The notes under the pieces are model-generated. The model was not told where the DNA came from and did no database searches. It was given only the letters and a program-made list of their open reading frames with translations. Below, in pieces: positions 1-7,210 of a stretch of DNA of 64,000 nucleotides (the first letter of the stretch is position 1; every line of letters starts with the position of its first letter). Origin of the DNA: Pedobacter sp. Leaf176 (lineage in GTDB: Bacteria; Bacteroidota; Bacteroidia; Sphingobacteriales; Sphingobacteriaceae); contig NZ_LMPD01000004.1 of assembly GCF_001424305.1 (NCBI RefSeq), positions 374,918-438,917 of the forward strand. Reading direction: 5' to 3'. A program made the position numbers and the translations under genes.

Positions 1-35
1 CTAATTCATCAATGTCTCAAATCTTCAACAAATAA
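1..35 (+). CDS. 3' end of a tandem 48-aa peptide gene (5' part outside window)
   Basis: The first 35 bases encode the last ten residues (NSSMSQIFNK) and the TAA stop of the same peptide that follows in complete copies. The array therefore continues to the left of the window. The reading frame enters at base 3 as a full codon. Product function is unknown; see the complete copies. Confidence 0.75.
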   Translation, partial: NSSMSQIFNK

Positions 36-39
36 TCAT

Positions 40-186
40 ATGAAAACTCAACATACAACCAAATTGAAAAAGAATACTGCATTTGTTTATAAAAATGTAA
101 AAGCTCAGAACAACTTCAGTACCGATCCGACTGCGAATACTATTTTAATGACTAATTCATCAATGTCTCAAATCTTCAACAAGTAA
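40..186 (+). CDS. tandem small peptide, copy 1 (48 aa, candidate peptide natural-product precursor)
   Basis: This short ORF encodes 48 residues, starting MKTQHTTKLKKNT and ending SSMSQIFNK. The N-terminal half is basic (Lys at 2, 8, 10, 11, 18, 21). The C-terminal half carries FSTDPTANTI and is rich in Ser, Thr and Asn. There is no Cys, no Gly-Gly cleavage site and no hydrophobic signal peptide. It starts four bases after the previous stop (TAA TCAT ATG), so the copies are probably translated from one transcript. The layout (short, repeated, basic head, Ser/Thr-rich tail) resembles ribosomal peptide precursors of Bacteroidota, but I do not recognise the family and no maturation enzyme is visible here. 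That it is a gene is well supported by the repetition with the frame kept; its role is inference. Confidence 0.7.
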   Translation: MKTQHTTKLKKNTAFVYKNVKAQNNFSTDPTANTILMTNSSMSQIFNK

Positions 187-190
187 TCAT

Positions 191-337
191 ATGAAAACTC
201 AACATACAACCAAATTGAAAAAGAATACTGCATTTGTTTATAAAAATGTTAAAGCTCAGAACAACTTCAGTACCGATCCAACTGCGAATACCATCTTAAT
301 GACTAATTCATCAATGTCTCAGATCTTCAACAAATAA
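191..337 (+). CDS. tandem small peptide, copy 2 (48 aa)
   Basis: The encoded peptide is identical to copy 1, and the DNA differs at only a few positions, all of them silent (for example AAG to AAA in the last codon, GTA to GTT at Val20). It begins four bases after the stop of copy 1. The repeat unit, start codon to start codon, is 151 bp, which is not a multiple of three. Each unit therefore restarts translation rather than forming one long repeat protein. Function unknown. Confidence 0.7.
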   Translation: MKTQHTTKLKKNTAFVYKNVKAQNNFSTDPTANTILMTNSSMSQIFNK

Positions 338-341
338 TCAT

Positions 342-488
342 ATGAAAACTCAACATACAACCACACTGAAAAAGAACACTGCATTTGTTTATAAAAATGT
401 TAAAGCTCAGAACAATTTCAGTACCGATCCAACTGCGAATACCATCTTAATGACGAATTCATCAATGTCACAGATTTTTAATAAATAA
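342..488 (+). CDS. tandem small peptide, copy 3 (48 aa)
   Basis: This is the same peptide with a single change, Lys8 to Thr. The nucleotide changes are concentrated towards the 3' end (ACG AAT, TCA CAG ATT TTT AAT), and those inside the conserved tail are silent. It starts four bases after copy 2 and ends the regular 151-bp array; a 46-bp spacer separates it from the divergent copy 4. Silent change in the tail suggests the peptide sequence is under selection. Function unknown. Confidence 0.7.
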   Translation: MKTQHTTTLKKNTAFVYKNVKAQNNFSTDPTANTILMTNSSMSQIFNK

Positions 489-534
489 TTTTTGAACCTA
501 TTTGGAATGTAATTTTTTTTCGATAACTAGCAGT

Positions 535-681
535 ATGAAAATTAAAAACGCAATCAGGTTAAATAAGAATATTGCATTTATCTATAAAAATGTAAGAACA
601 ACAAGTAGCTTCAGTACCGATCCTACTGCTAACACAATTTTGATGACGAATTCGTCAATGTCACAAATCTTAAAAAGGTAG
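535..681 (+). CDS. divergent small peptide, copy 4 (48 aa)
   Basis: This is a diverged relative of copies 1-3 with the same length of 48 residues. The first 25 residues differ widely (MKIKNAIRLNKNIAFIYKNV then RTTSS). The block from FSTDPTANTI to MSQI is unchanged in protein despite several silent base changes. The last three residues are LKR instead of FNK. So the tail, not the head, is the conserved part. The stop codon lies one base from the stop codon of the convergent LytTR gene, with no terminator between them. Function unknown. Confidence 0.65.
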   Translation: MKIKNAIRLNKNIAFIYKNVRTTSSFSTDPTANTILMTNSSMSQILKR

Positions 682-682
682 T

Positions 683-1423
683 TTAACTTCTCCCGGATTT
701 TAATAAACTACTTTGTATATAGGCAAAGAAAGCCTCTTTATAACCTTCTCCAATCTGAATCATTTCATTATTAACTAATCTGATAATATTGCCGTCCACT
801 TTTTTAATGGCCGCCTTAGCAACGATATTTGATTTGTTTACACGAATAAAAGCATGATTCTCTAAAGCCTTTTCAATTTCCTTTAAAGTAAGGTAAGTCG
901 TATTGGTTTCTGTCTTTGTAATTATCTGAATATAATTTTGCAAAGCCCTGATGTATAAAATATCATCAATTAAAATATTCGAAAATGCATATTTATGATC
1001 GCCTTTAATGTATAAGGCTGCCACCTGATCTGCTTCTTTAGCTGCATTTTTAGCATTAATTGCTTCTTTTTTCAAAATTCTATCGATCCCTAAAGCAAAC
1101 TTTGCAAATGAAATAGGTTTAAGAAGATATTGATCTGATTGTACATCAAATGCCTGAAGTGCATAATCCGGATGTGCTGTAGTGAAAATAAGGTATTTGG
1201 CTTTTTCCCTGATATTCTTAGCAAGTTCCAACCCATTTATTCCTGGCATATCAATATCCATGAACAATAAATCAATTTCGTCGCCTACACTAATTTCGGT
1301 TAGGGCCTGCACAGGGCTGGTAAAAGTTTTAAATACTGTTAGCCCGGGCATTTCAGCTATATGGTCAGTTAATACCTCGATAGCATGTTGTTCATCGTCA
1401 ATAACAACGCATTTTAAGTTCAT
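683..1423 (-). CDS. LytTR-family response regulator
   Basis: A 246-residue cytoplasmic transcription regulator. Residues 1-120 are a receiver domain with the acidic pair near D9-D10 and the predicted phospho-acceptor Asp56 in LLFMDIDMPG. Residues about 140-240 form a LytTR DNA-binding domain (YIKGDHKYAF, DILYIRALQNYIQI, FIRVNKSNIV). Such proteins normally pair with a LytS/YehU-type membrane histidine kinase, but none is visible here, so the partner is elsewhere. The gene runs tail to tail into the small peptide array, one base apart, which may link their expression by convergent transcription. The family call is firm; the target genes are unknown. Confidence 0.93.
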   Translation of the reverse strand: MNLKCVVIDDEQHAIEVLTDHIAEMPGLTVFKTFTSPVQALTEISVGDEIDLLFMDIDMPGINGLELAKNIREKAKYLIFTTAHPDYALQAFDVQSDQYLLKPISFAKFALGIDRILKKEAINAKNAAKEADQVAALYIKGDHKYAFSNILIDDILYIRALQNYIQIITKTETNTTYLTLKEIEKALENHAFIRVNKSNIVAKAAIKKVDGNIIRLVNNEMIQIGEGYKEAFFAYIQSSLLKSGRS

Positions 1424-1792
1424 GATTATTATAAAGTGAGTTTGGAATCATATGCAAGTTAGCCAAAAAAAAGAATTTGTTCATATATCTGTGATAAAAA
1501 ATCTTTTCCAGGCGTTTGTTTAAAATAGTCGTATTTGATGTAATATTTTGAAGGGTTGATGTAAAAAAATTAATTACGTATGACTATTTTATAATCTTTA
1601 TTACTGTTTGCCAAAAACGAATGATCAACTAGATAATTTATATTTTTTGTATAACATCTTTTTGATTAAACATCTGCCTGCCTTCAGTATGTGTAGCCTG
1701 GATAATTAAATTGAAAGGCCATACACACTGTGGGATTTGACAATAAGCGCTTTTGATGAACAGAAGTTATACATAACAAAAAATATATTAAC
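1424..1792. other. divergent intergenic region, no gene seen
   Basis: These 369 AT-rich bases separate the starts of the LytTR regulator and the HsdR_N-like gene, so they must hold both promoters. I found no exact TAnnTTTG box in a convincing place. An imperfect hairpin (GTGTAGCCT with AGGCCATACAC, about 1691-1727) is present but is bulged and has no T-tract. I see no open frame worth calling. Confidence 0.5.
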
Positions 1793-2287
1793 ATGGAACT
1801 TAAAGACGAAATCGGACAATTTGCCGTGAGAATCAAAAAAATGCTTCCCCAGGTTCAATCAGAAGATTTAACGAGAAACGCATTAGTTATGCCTTTTATC
1901 CAGATATTAGGCTTCGATGTTTTCAATCCTTCCGAGGTTCAATCTGAAGCTGTTTTAGACTTTGGTGTTAAGAAAAGTAAAAAAGTTGACTATACCATTA
2001 TGAAAGACGGTGAGCCTGCTATTTTAGTGGAGTGCAGACATCATGAAGATACCTTAGATATTAATGACTCGCGTTTATCCAAATATTTCCGTAAAACGAA
2101 AGCAAAATATGGTTTATTGACCAATGGCTTAGAGTATCGCTTTTATACAGAAAAAATGGTTCGGAGTAAAAAGAAACAAGAGCCTCTGTTTGTATTCAAT
2201 GTTAAAGATACTAAAGCCGCTACCATAGCGAAGATGTTAGAAGAGCACAAAGATTATTTTAATGTTAAACAAAACGTTGCAAGTTAA
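1793..2287 (+). CDS. stand-alone HsdR_N-like (type I restriction R N-terminal) protein
   Basis: A 164-residue protein that resembles the N-terminal nuclease domain of type I restriction R subunits, without the helicase part. It has the order expected of that fold: a helical start, Asp66 in KKVDYTI, then a strand ending VECR (80-82), followed by KYGLLTNGLEYRFY. In active PD-(D/E)xK nucleases the second motif is E-x-K; here it reads E80-C81-R82, so the usual Lys is Arg. There are no hsdM or hsdS genes nearby. Such short proteins are common in Bacteroidota as single genes. It could be a weakly active nuclease or a DNA-binding relic; function is not established. It ends at a strong hairpin terminator. 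Confidence 0.75.
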   Translation: MELKDEIGQFAVRIKKMLPQVQSEDLTRNALVMPFIQILGFDVFNPSEVQSEAVLDFGVKKSKKVDYTIMKDGEPAILVECRHHEDTLDINDSRLSKYFRKTKAKYGLLTNGLEYRFYTEKMVRSKKKQEPLFVFNVKDTKAATIAKMLEEHKDYFNVKQNVAS

Positions 2288-2307
2288 GTACAATATTTTA
2301 CTGCTAT

Positions 2308-2346
2308 AAAAAAGTCCCGATGTGCACTGCAAATCGGGACTTTTTA
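2308..2346. terminator. bidirectional terminator between the HsdR_N-like gene and htpG
   Basis: AAAAAGTCCCGAT and ATCGGGACTTTTT form a strong stem around a short loop. There is a T-run on each strand, so it can end transcription of the + gene and of htpG on the - strand. Confidence 0.85.
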
Positions 2347-2357
2347 TTTTTACCGCA

Positions 2358-4244
2358 TTATATTAATTCAACACTTCTGCTAACAAAAGCAGTTAATTCT
2401 GCACCAGTTAGCATGCCTTGAGCAAGTAAGGCCAAATCGACAGCCTGCTTTGCCAAATTGCTTTGCTCTTCACCTTCTGCCTTTAAAATTTTACTAACCA
2501 GTTTATGGTTTCCATTTATGGCAACCTTATAACTATCAGGCATTTGGCCATAAAAACCCATTCCGCCGCCCATAGCAGCCATATCTTTCATACGACGCAT
2601 AAATTCATCCATGGTGATGGTAACCGGTAATTCATCCGGATTTAGGGCAACAACTTCCACCTGCATTCCTGGCTTGGTAATGGCTTTCTCGAAAATTGTA
2701 GTTACTTCTTTTACCTGATCTTCACTTAAAACGTGCTCGTTAACTTCATCTTTTTCAATTAGTTTATCAGCAACACTCGAATCAACACGTTTGATAGAAG
2801 TTTTTTCTAGTTTTTGCTCTAGTTGTTGGATGAAGTGATTATCAATCGGAGAATCCAACACTAACACATCATAATCTTTCTTGTTGGCCGACTGGATAAA
2901 AGCGTCTTGTTTTGAAGCATCGTTTGAGTACAAATAGACTACCGTTCCGTTTTTATCTGTTTGTAAGTGGGCAACTTTATCTTTATACTCATTCAGCGTG
3001 AACAGTTCATTTTTGGTGTTCCCAACCAAAGCGAAATCCTTTGCTTTATCATAGAATTTCTCTTCGCTAATCATTCCGTATTTAACGAATAAACCAATGT
3101 CTTTCCATTTATCTTCGAAAGATTTACGGTCTTTGTTAAATAGTTCGGATAATTTATCTGCTACTTTTTTTGTAATGTAGTTGTTAATTTTTTTCACATT
3201 TCCATCAGCCTGTAAGAAACTGCGGGATACGTTCAATGGAATATCTGGTGAATCGATAACACCGTGTAATAACATCAAAAATTCCGGAACGATATCTTTA
3301 ACTTCATCTGTAATGAATACCTGGCGGGAATACAATTTGATTTTATTGCGTTGCATTTCGAAGTCGTTTTTCAACTTAGGGAAATACAATACACCAGTTA
3401 AGTTAAATGGATAATCAACATTTAAGTGAATCCAGAACAATGGCTCTTCACTAAACGGATATAATTCGCGGTAGAAACTTAAGTAATCTTCGTCTGACAA
3501 ATCTGCAGGTGCTTTTGTCCAGATCGGGCTTGTTGTATTGATAATGTTATCAACTACTACATCTTTATATTTTTTCTTTCCTTCTTCGTCTTCGCCGTCT
3601 TCTTCTGATTCTGTTTTAGTACCAAATTTAATCGGAACAGGCAAAAATTTAGCGTATTTATTAAGAATTTCCTGCAGTTTCGATTCTTCTAAAAACTCTT
3701 CAGAATCTTTATTTACATGAAGAATAATATCGGTACCACGAGTGGTTTTTGTGCCTTCAGTAATTTCAAATTCTGTACTACCATCGCAAACCCAGCGAGC
3801 TGGTTCTGCACCTTCCTGGTAAGATAAAGTTTGAATTTCGACTAAATCTGCAACCATAAAGGCTGAATAAAATCCTAAACCGAATTTACCGATGATTTCA
3901 TTAGCATCTTTAGCATCCTTAAATTTCTCTACAAATTCACTTGCACCAGAAAATGCGACTTGATTGATGTATTTTTTAATCTCTTCAGCTGTCATACCTA
4001 AACCATTATCACTAATGGTTATGGTTTTTGCTGTTTTATCAACCGCAACCTGCACCAAAGGTTCGCCTACTTCGCCATTGAACTGACCTAATGAGCCTAA
4101 TCTTTTAATTTTCTGAACAGCATCTACTGCATTAGAGACAAGCTCGCGAAGAAAAATCTCGTTGTCTGAGTATAAAAATTTCTTAATTATCGGGAAGATG
4201 TTCTCCGTATGAATGGAGATGCTTCCTTTTTCCTGTATGCTCAT
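2358..4244 (-). CDS. htpG: molecular chaperone HtpG (Hsp90)
   Basis: A 628-residue bacterial Hsp90, the usual length for this family. The N-terminal ATPase (GHKL fold) shows ELVSNAVDAVQKI with the catalytic Glu near residue 34, DNGLGM near 79-84 and GKFGLGFYSAF near 118-128. The middle domain (about 240-500) and the C-terminal dimerisation domain follow. It is a cytosolic ATP-dependent chaperone that refolds stress-damaged proteins. It is a single gene, ends at a shared bidirectional terminator and lies downstream of a receiver-only regulator across a 283-bp gap, so it probably has its own promoter. Confidence 0.98.
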   Translation of the reverse strand: MSIQEKGSISIHTENIFPIIKKFLYSDNEIFLRELVSNAVDAVQKIKRLGSLGQFNGEVGEPLVQVAVDKTAKTITISDNGLGMTAEEIKKYINQVAFSGASEFVEKFKDAKDANEIIGKFGLGFYSAFMVADLVEIQTLSYQEGAEPARWVCDGSTEFEITEGTKTTRGTDIILHVNKDSEEFLEESKLQEILNKYAKFLPVPIKFGTKTESEEDGEDEEGKKKYKDVVVDNIINTTSPIWTKAPADLSDEDYLSFYRELYPFSEEPLFWIHLNVDYPFNLTGVLYFPKLKNDFEMQRNKIKLYSRQVFITDEVKDIVPEFLMLLHGVIDSPDIPLNVSRSFLQADGNVKKINNYITKKVADKLSELFNKDRKSFEDKWKDIGLFVKYGMISEEKFYDKAKDFALVGNTKNELFTLNEYKDKVAHLQTDKNGTVVYLYSNDASKQDAFIQSANKKDYDVLVLDSPIDNHFIQQLEQKLEKTSIKRVDSSVADKLIEKDEVNEHVLSEDQVKEVTTIFEKAITKPGMQVEVVALNPDELPVTITMDEFMRRMKDMAAMGGGMGFYGQMPDSYKVAINGNHKLVSKILKAEGEEQSNLAKQAVDLALLAQGMLTGAELTAFVSRSVELI

Positions 4245-4493
4245 ATGTAAATAAATTGTTTAATACATATGCTGCATAACAAGGCCTGTTCCAAAGCCTG
4301 ATATTTGCCAAAATGACAGCTTGCTGAGCGAACTTCTGATCCGTAATGTTGAAGATTTTTGATATGATGATTTCTTTTTAGAGCAAAATCAAACATATTT
4401 TGAAATGGCACCGATAGGGTATTTGGTAATGCCGAAAATGTGAACTGTAATTTCCTGGAGGTACGATCTTGACTCCATTAGATAACTATAGCA

Positions 4494-4519
4494 AAAGCCG
4501 ATGCATTGGCATCGGCTTT
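4494..4519 (-). terminator. hairpin terminator downstream of the receiver-only regulator
   Basis: An 11-bp perfect stem, AAAGCCGATGC with GCATCGGCTTT, around a 4-base loop. On the - strand it is followed by a short T-run and lies 9 bp past the stop of the response regulator. Confidence 0.75.
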
Positions 4520-4527
4520 AATATTTA

Positions 4528-4920
4528 TTAATTTAAATGAAAACTCGGTTCACTTTCTTCAAGGGTAAGAATCTTACTGATTTTTTTAAGCAATACATCC
4601 ATTTGAAATGGTTTGGATAAAAAATCGTCCTGACCATAATTTAAAGTGGTGAAGTCTTTAGGATCGTAAAGGCCGGAAATTAAAAGAATCGGTATTTTTG
4701 ATGTCGAATCCACCGATTTTAATTGTTCGCAAAGTACGCGGCCATCGATGTGTCCGAGTGAGATGTCAAGTAATATCAAGTCTGGTTTAAAGCTTTCTAT
4801 TCTATCAAAAACCTCTTCGCCGTTGTTAAGTGCAGAAACTTTAAATCCGCCTATTTCCAATATCAATTGTATGGTTTCTAAAACCTCAATATCGTCATCA
4901 ACTACCAGTATTCTCTTCAT
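4528..4920 (-). CDS. single-domain response regulator (CheY-like)
   Basis: About 130 residues forming one receiver domain and nothing else. The acidic cluster VVDDD is at residues 6-10, the phospho-acceptor Asp52 sits in LILLDISLG, and a conserved Lys follows in DFLSKPF. I chose the ATG at 4920 (MKRILVVDD) because the longer frame begins at a TTG that adds only four residues. With no output domain it should act through protein contacts, for example in a phosphorelay or by reporting to a kinase. No histidine kinase gene is adjacent, so the partner is unknown. Confidence 0.9.
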   Translation of the reverse strand: MKRILVVDDDIEVLETIQLILEIGGFKVSALNNGEEVFDRIESFKPDLILLDISLGHIDGRVLCEQLKSVDSTSKIPILLISGLYDPKDFTTLNYGQDDFLSKPFQMDVLLKKISKILTLEESEPSFHLN

Positions 4921-5012
4921 GTGCTTTAGCAATTATGCATTGTATTAATAACAATAGGATTGATGTTATGTTTACAATGTTTTAAGATTTTATTAATATT
5001 TCAAATAGGTTC

Positions 5013-5876
5013 TTATATGGCTTGTTTTGTTATATTTTCTTTTTGCAGGATAAACTCATACAAATCCTGAATGGGCTTTTGTAAAATTTTGCCTACTTTA
5101 ATTCCGTTCTCTTTTAAAACGTCTTTTAATATATCCTGATAATAATAGGCTATTGAACCAACGAAGTGGCAAGGAACAGTTTTGTAATTGGGGTAATCTT
5201 TAATGTTGGTGTCAACAAATTCCTGGAAACCTTTCTTCAGCGTCTCTTTAACGAAAATATGCTCATAATGGTTGGCTAGAAACCGACTAAATCCCGCGAG
5301 GTAGATGTTAGGGAAAGGTTTCTGATATATGTTCGTTATGATTTGCTCTTTTTCAGCAGGAAATGCCTTTTTAAAGTCCGCTTCCAAATCTGCCGGCATT
5401 TTTTTATACAAATAGCTCAACAAAACTTTTTTTCCAAAAAAAGTTCCTGAACCCTCATCTCCAAGTACATACCCTAAGCCGTGATGGCCATCGTGAATTT
5501 TTTTTCCGTCAAAATAGCAAATGTTAGATCCGGTTCCCAAAATACAATTGAGCCCTTCTGAATTGCCACATGTTGCATAAACAGAACCTAAAAGGTCGTG
5601 TTCAACAGATATAAATGCACTGGTGAAAACGGCAGATAAACCATTGGAGACCACTTCCCTCTTATCGGGAGATGAACATCCGGAACCAAAGAAATAAATC
5701 TCCTTAACTTCACCTATAAGTGGTGAAATAACTTCATTTTTTAAAATAATACGGCTAATATCCTGCTCATTTAAAAAATAAGGGTTTATTCCTTGTGTGT
5801 TAAATTTAATGGTTTTTCCATTGAAATAGCCCATCCAATCTGTTTTGGATGAGCCACTATCTGCGACGAGTATCAT
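5013..5876 (-). CDS. BadF/BadG-type ATPase, N-acetylglucosamine kinase-like
   Basis: A 287-residue member of the ASKHA (actin/hexokinase-fold) sugar kinase superfamily. The phosphate-binding motif DSGSSKTDW is at residues 6-14. A second glycine-rich segment (ILGTGSNICYFDG) and HGLGYVLGDEGSG follow, as in N-acetylglucosamine kinases of the BadF group. It would phosphorylate an amino sugar in the cytoplasm, probably GlcNAc from cell-wall or chitin recycling. It starts 17 bp after the TolC-like gene on the same strand, so it may be the last gene of the efflux operon transcript, an odd partnership. The exact substrate is inferred from family. Confidence 0.85.
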   Translation of the reverse strand: MILVADSGSSKTDWMGYFNGKTIKFNTQGINPYFLNEQDISRIILKNEVISPLIGEVKEIYFFGSGCSSPDKREVVSNGLSAVFTSAFISVEHDLLGSVYATCGNSEGLNCILGTGSNICYFDGKKIHDGHHGLGYVLGDEGSGTFFGKKVLLSYLYKKMPADLEADFKKAFPAEKEQIITNIYQKPFPNIYLAGFSRFLANHYEHIFVKETLKKGFQEFVDTNIKDYPNYKTVPCHFVGSIAYYYQDILKDVLKENGIKVGKILQKPIQDLYEFILQKENITKQAI

Positions 5877-5893
5877 GGCAATAAATATAAAAA

Positions 5894-7207
5894 TTAATTG
5901 GTTAAACTAATGCTACCACTTATTTCTTTTAAAGTGATTTCCGCAAGCTTTGCTTGATACTGCATCTCTATAAACCGGTTTTGTGCATCAATTGAATTGC
6001 GTTGTGCTTCTCTTAACTCTAAAGGTGCAATGCTGCCTAACCGGTACTTCACAAGGGTAATGTCTAAGTTTTCTTTAGCGATATCTACATTTCTTTGTTC
6101 CAATTTAACCAAATCCAGGTAAGTGCTGTAGTTCTGATAGGCGGTAAGCAATTGCGTACTAACGTCTAGCTTTGTTTTCTCGAGATTTAGAGTTGAATTT
6201 TCGATGTCTATTTTGGCATTCCGTTCTTGCTGCCTTTGTAGAAATCCGTTAAAGATATTTAAACTTGCCCCTACACCGTAAGTAAATCCGTTGGCCGCAA
6301 ATTTCTGATTAAAGCCGGTAGGAGAGGTACTGTTGGTTCTGCTGTAGCCTGAATTTAAGCTTATAACGGGATACCGGGCGCCTTTTATCGATTTTAAATT
6401 AAGTGCTGCGACTCGTTGGTTAATAAAAGCATTCTGGACATTGGGATTTTGTTTTTCTGCCAGTTCTGCCAATTGGCTATAAACGAGAACCTGATCTATA
6501 TTGATATCATTATCCACGTAAAAAGTAAGGTTTACATTTCGTACCATTAACTGATTTAAACGAACTTTTGCCACTTGTAGTGCATTTTTTTGCTGCAGAT
6601 AATTTGATGTATCCGTATTGTAATCTACCTGGGCAGTTAAAACATCAAGTTTTGCACCTCTGCCCAGCTGTAGCTTGGCTTTTGCTATCTTTTCTCTGAA
6701 TACCGAAATGTCTATGGCGCTATCTGCTGCTATAACTAACTTTTGTTGCCTTACCACGTCGTAATACGCTGTAATTACATCAGCTATTGTAGTTAAAATC
6801 GCTAAGCGTGATGTGACTTCACCTTGTTTCTGAAGTTCTTTCAACCGCTCGTAATTTGCAAACATGCTAAAGCCATCAAATACGGTCCAGTTTAAATCAG
6901 CTCCGATATCAATATTTGTGCTTCTTGCACCCGTTATAACCCTGTCTGCACCGGTTGCCGGTGTTTGCCGGGTGTTTTGAATACTTCCTCCGTTGGAATA
7001 ATTTCCTGTTAAATTTGGCAGCATTCCTGCGTTGCCGATGTTTGCATTGTTTTTAGCAATGGTAAGATTATTTTTACCTATCTTAATGTCGTAGTTGTTT
7101 TGCATTGCAATCGTAACGGCCTCTTGCAAGGTTAACCTTTCCTGTCCTCTGGCTACTAAAGACAGGATGGTCATCATTACTACGATAAAATTCATTCTGT
7201 TAATCAT
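5894..7207 (-). CDS. TolC-family outer membrane efflux protein
   Basis: A 437-residue exported protein. A signal peptide ends near residue 21 (LVARGQ), and two TolC-type repeats with long coiled helices follow (LTLQEAVTIAMQNNYDIKIGK; then a second half after residue 230). It forms the outer-membrane channel for the RND pump encoded just upstream; the two genes are 3 bp apart. The C-terminal segment YRLGSIAPLELREAQRN is typical of the family. Adaptor, pump and channel in one operon make a complete tripartite exporter. Confidence 0.95.
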   Translation of the reverse strand: MINRMNFIVVMMTILSLVARGQERLTLQEAVTIAMQNNYDIKIGKNNLTIAKNNANIGNAGMLPNLTGNYSNGGSIQNTRQTPATGADRVITGARSTNIDIGADLNWTVFDGFSMFANYERLKELQKQGEVTSRLAILTTIADVITAYYDVVRQQKLVIAADSAIDISVFREKIAKAKLQLGRGAKLDVLTAQVDYNTDTSNYLQQKNALQVAKVRLNQLMVRNVNLTFYVDNDINIDQVLVYSQLAELAEKQNPNVQNAFINQRVAALNLKSIKGARYPVISLNSGYSRTNSTSPTGFNQKFAANGFTYGVGASLNIFNGFLQRQQERNAKIDIENSTLNLEKTKLDVSTQLLTAYQNYSTYLDLVKLEQRNVDIAKENLDITLVKYRLGSIAPLELREAQRNSIDAQNRFIEMQYQAKLAEITLKEISGSISLTN

Positions 7208-7210
7208 TTT

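Larger units (their letters stand above)
1..488 (+). repeat. tandem repeat, 151-bp unit, about 3.2 copies
   Basis: Start codons at 40, 191 and 342 are exactly 151 bp apart. The units are almost identical at the nucleotide level, including the TAATCATATG junction between stop and start. Each unit is one 48-codon gene plus a 4-bp spacer. The near identity implies recent amplification or gene conversion. Copy number could vary between strains, and the array extends beyond the left edge. Confidence 0.9.

Noticed and set aside
1..488. Tandem repeats that might be a CRISPR or minisatellite
   Set aside because: The 151-bp units are coding with one ORF each; there are no short repeats separated by unique spacers.
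1182..1439. Open frame of 85 codons on the + strand
   Set aside because: It lies opposite the LytTR regulator and has no domain; it is a shadow frame.
1691..1727. Imperfect hairpin upstream of the HsdR_N-like gene
   Set aside because: Two bulged bases and no T-tract; not convincing as a terminator or riboswitch.
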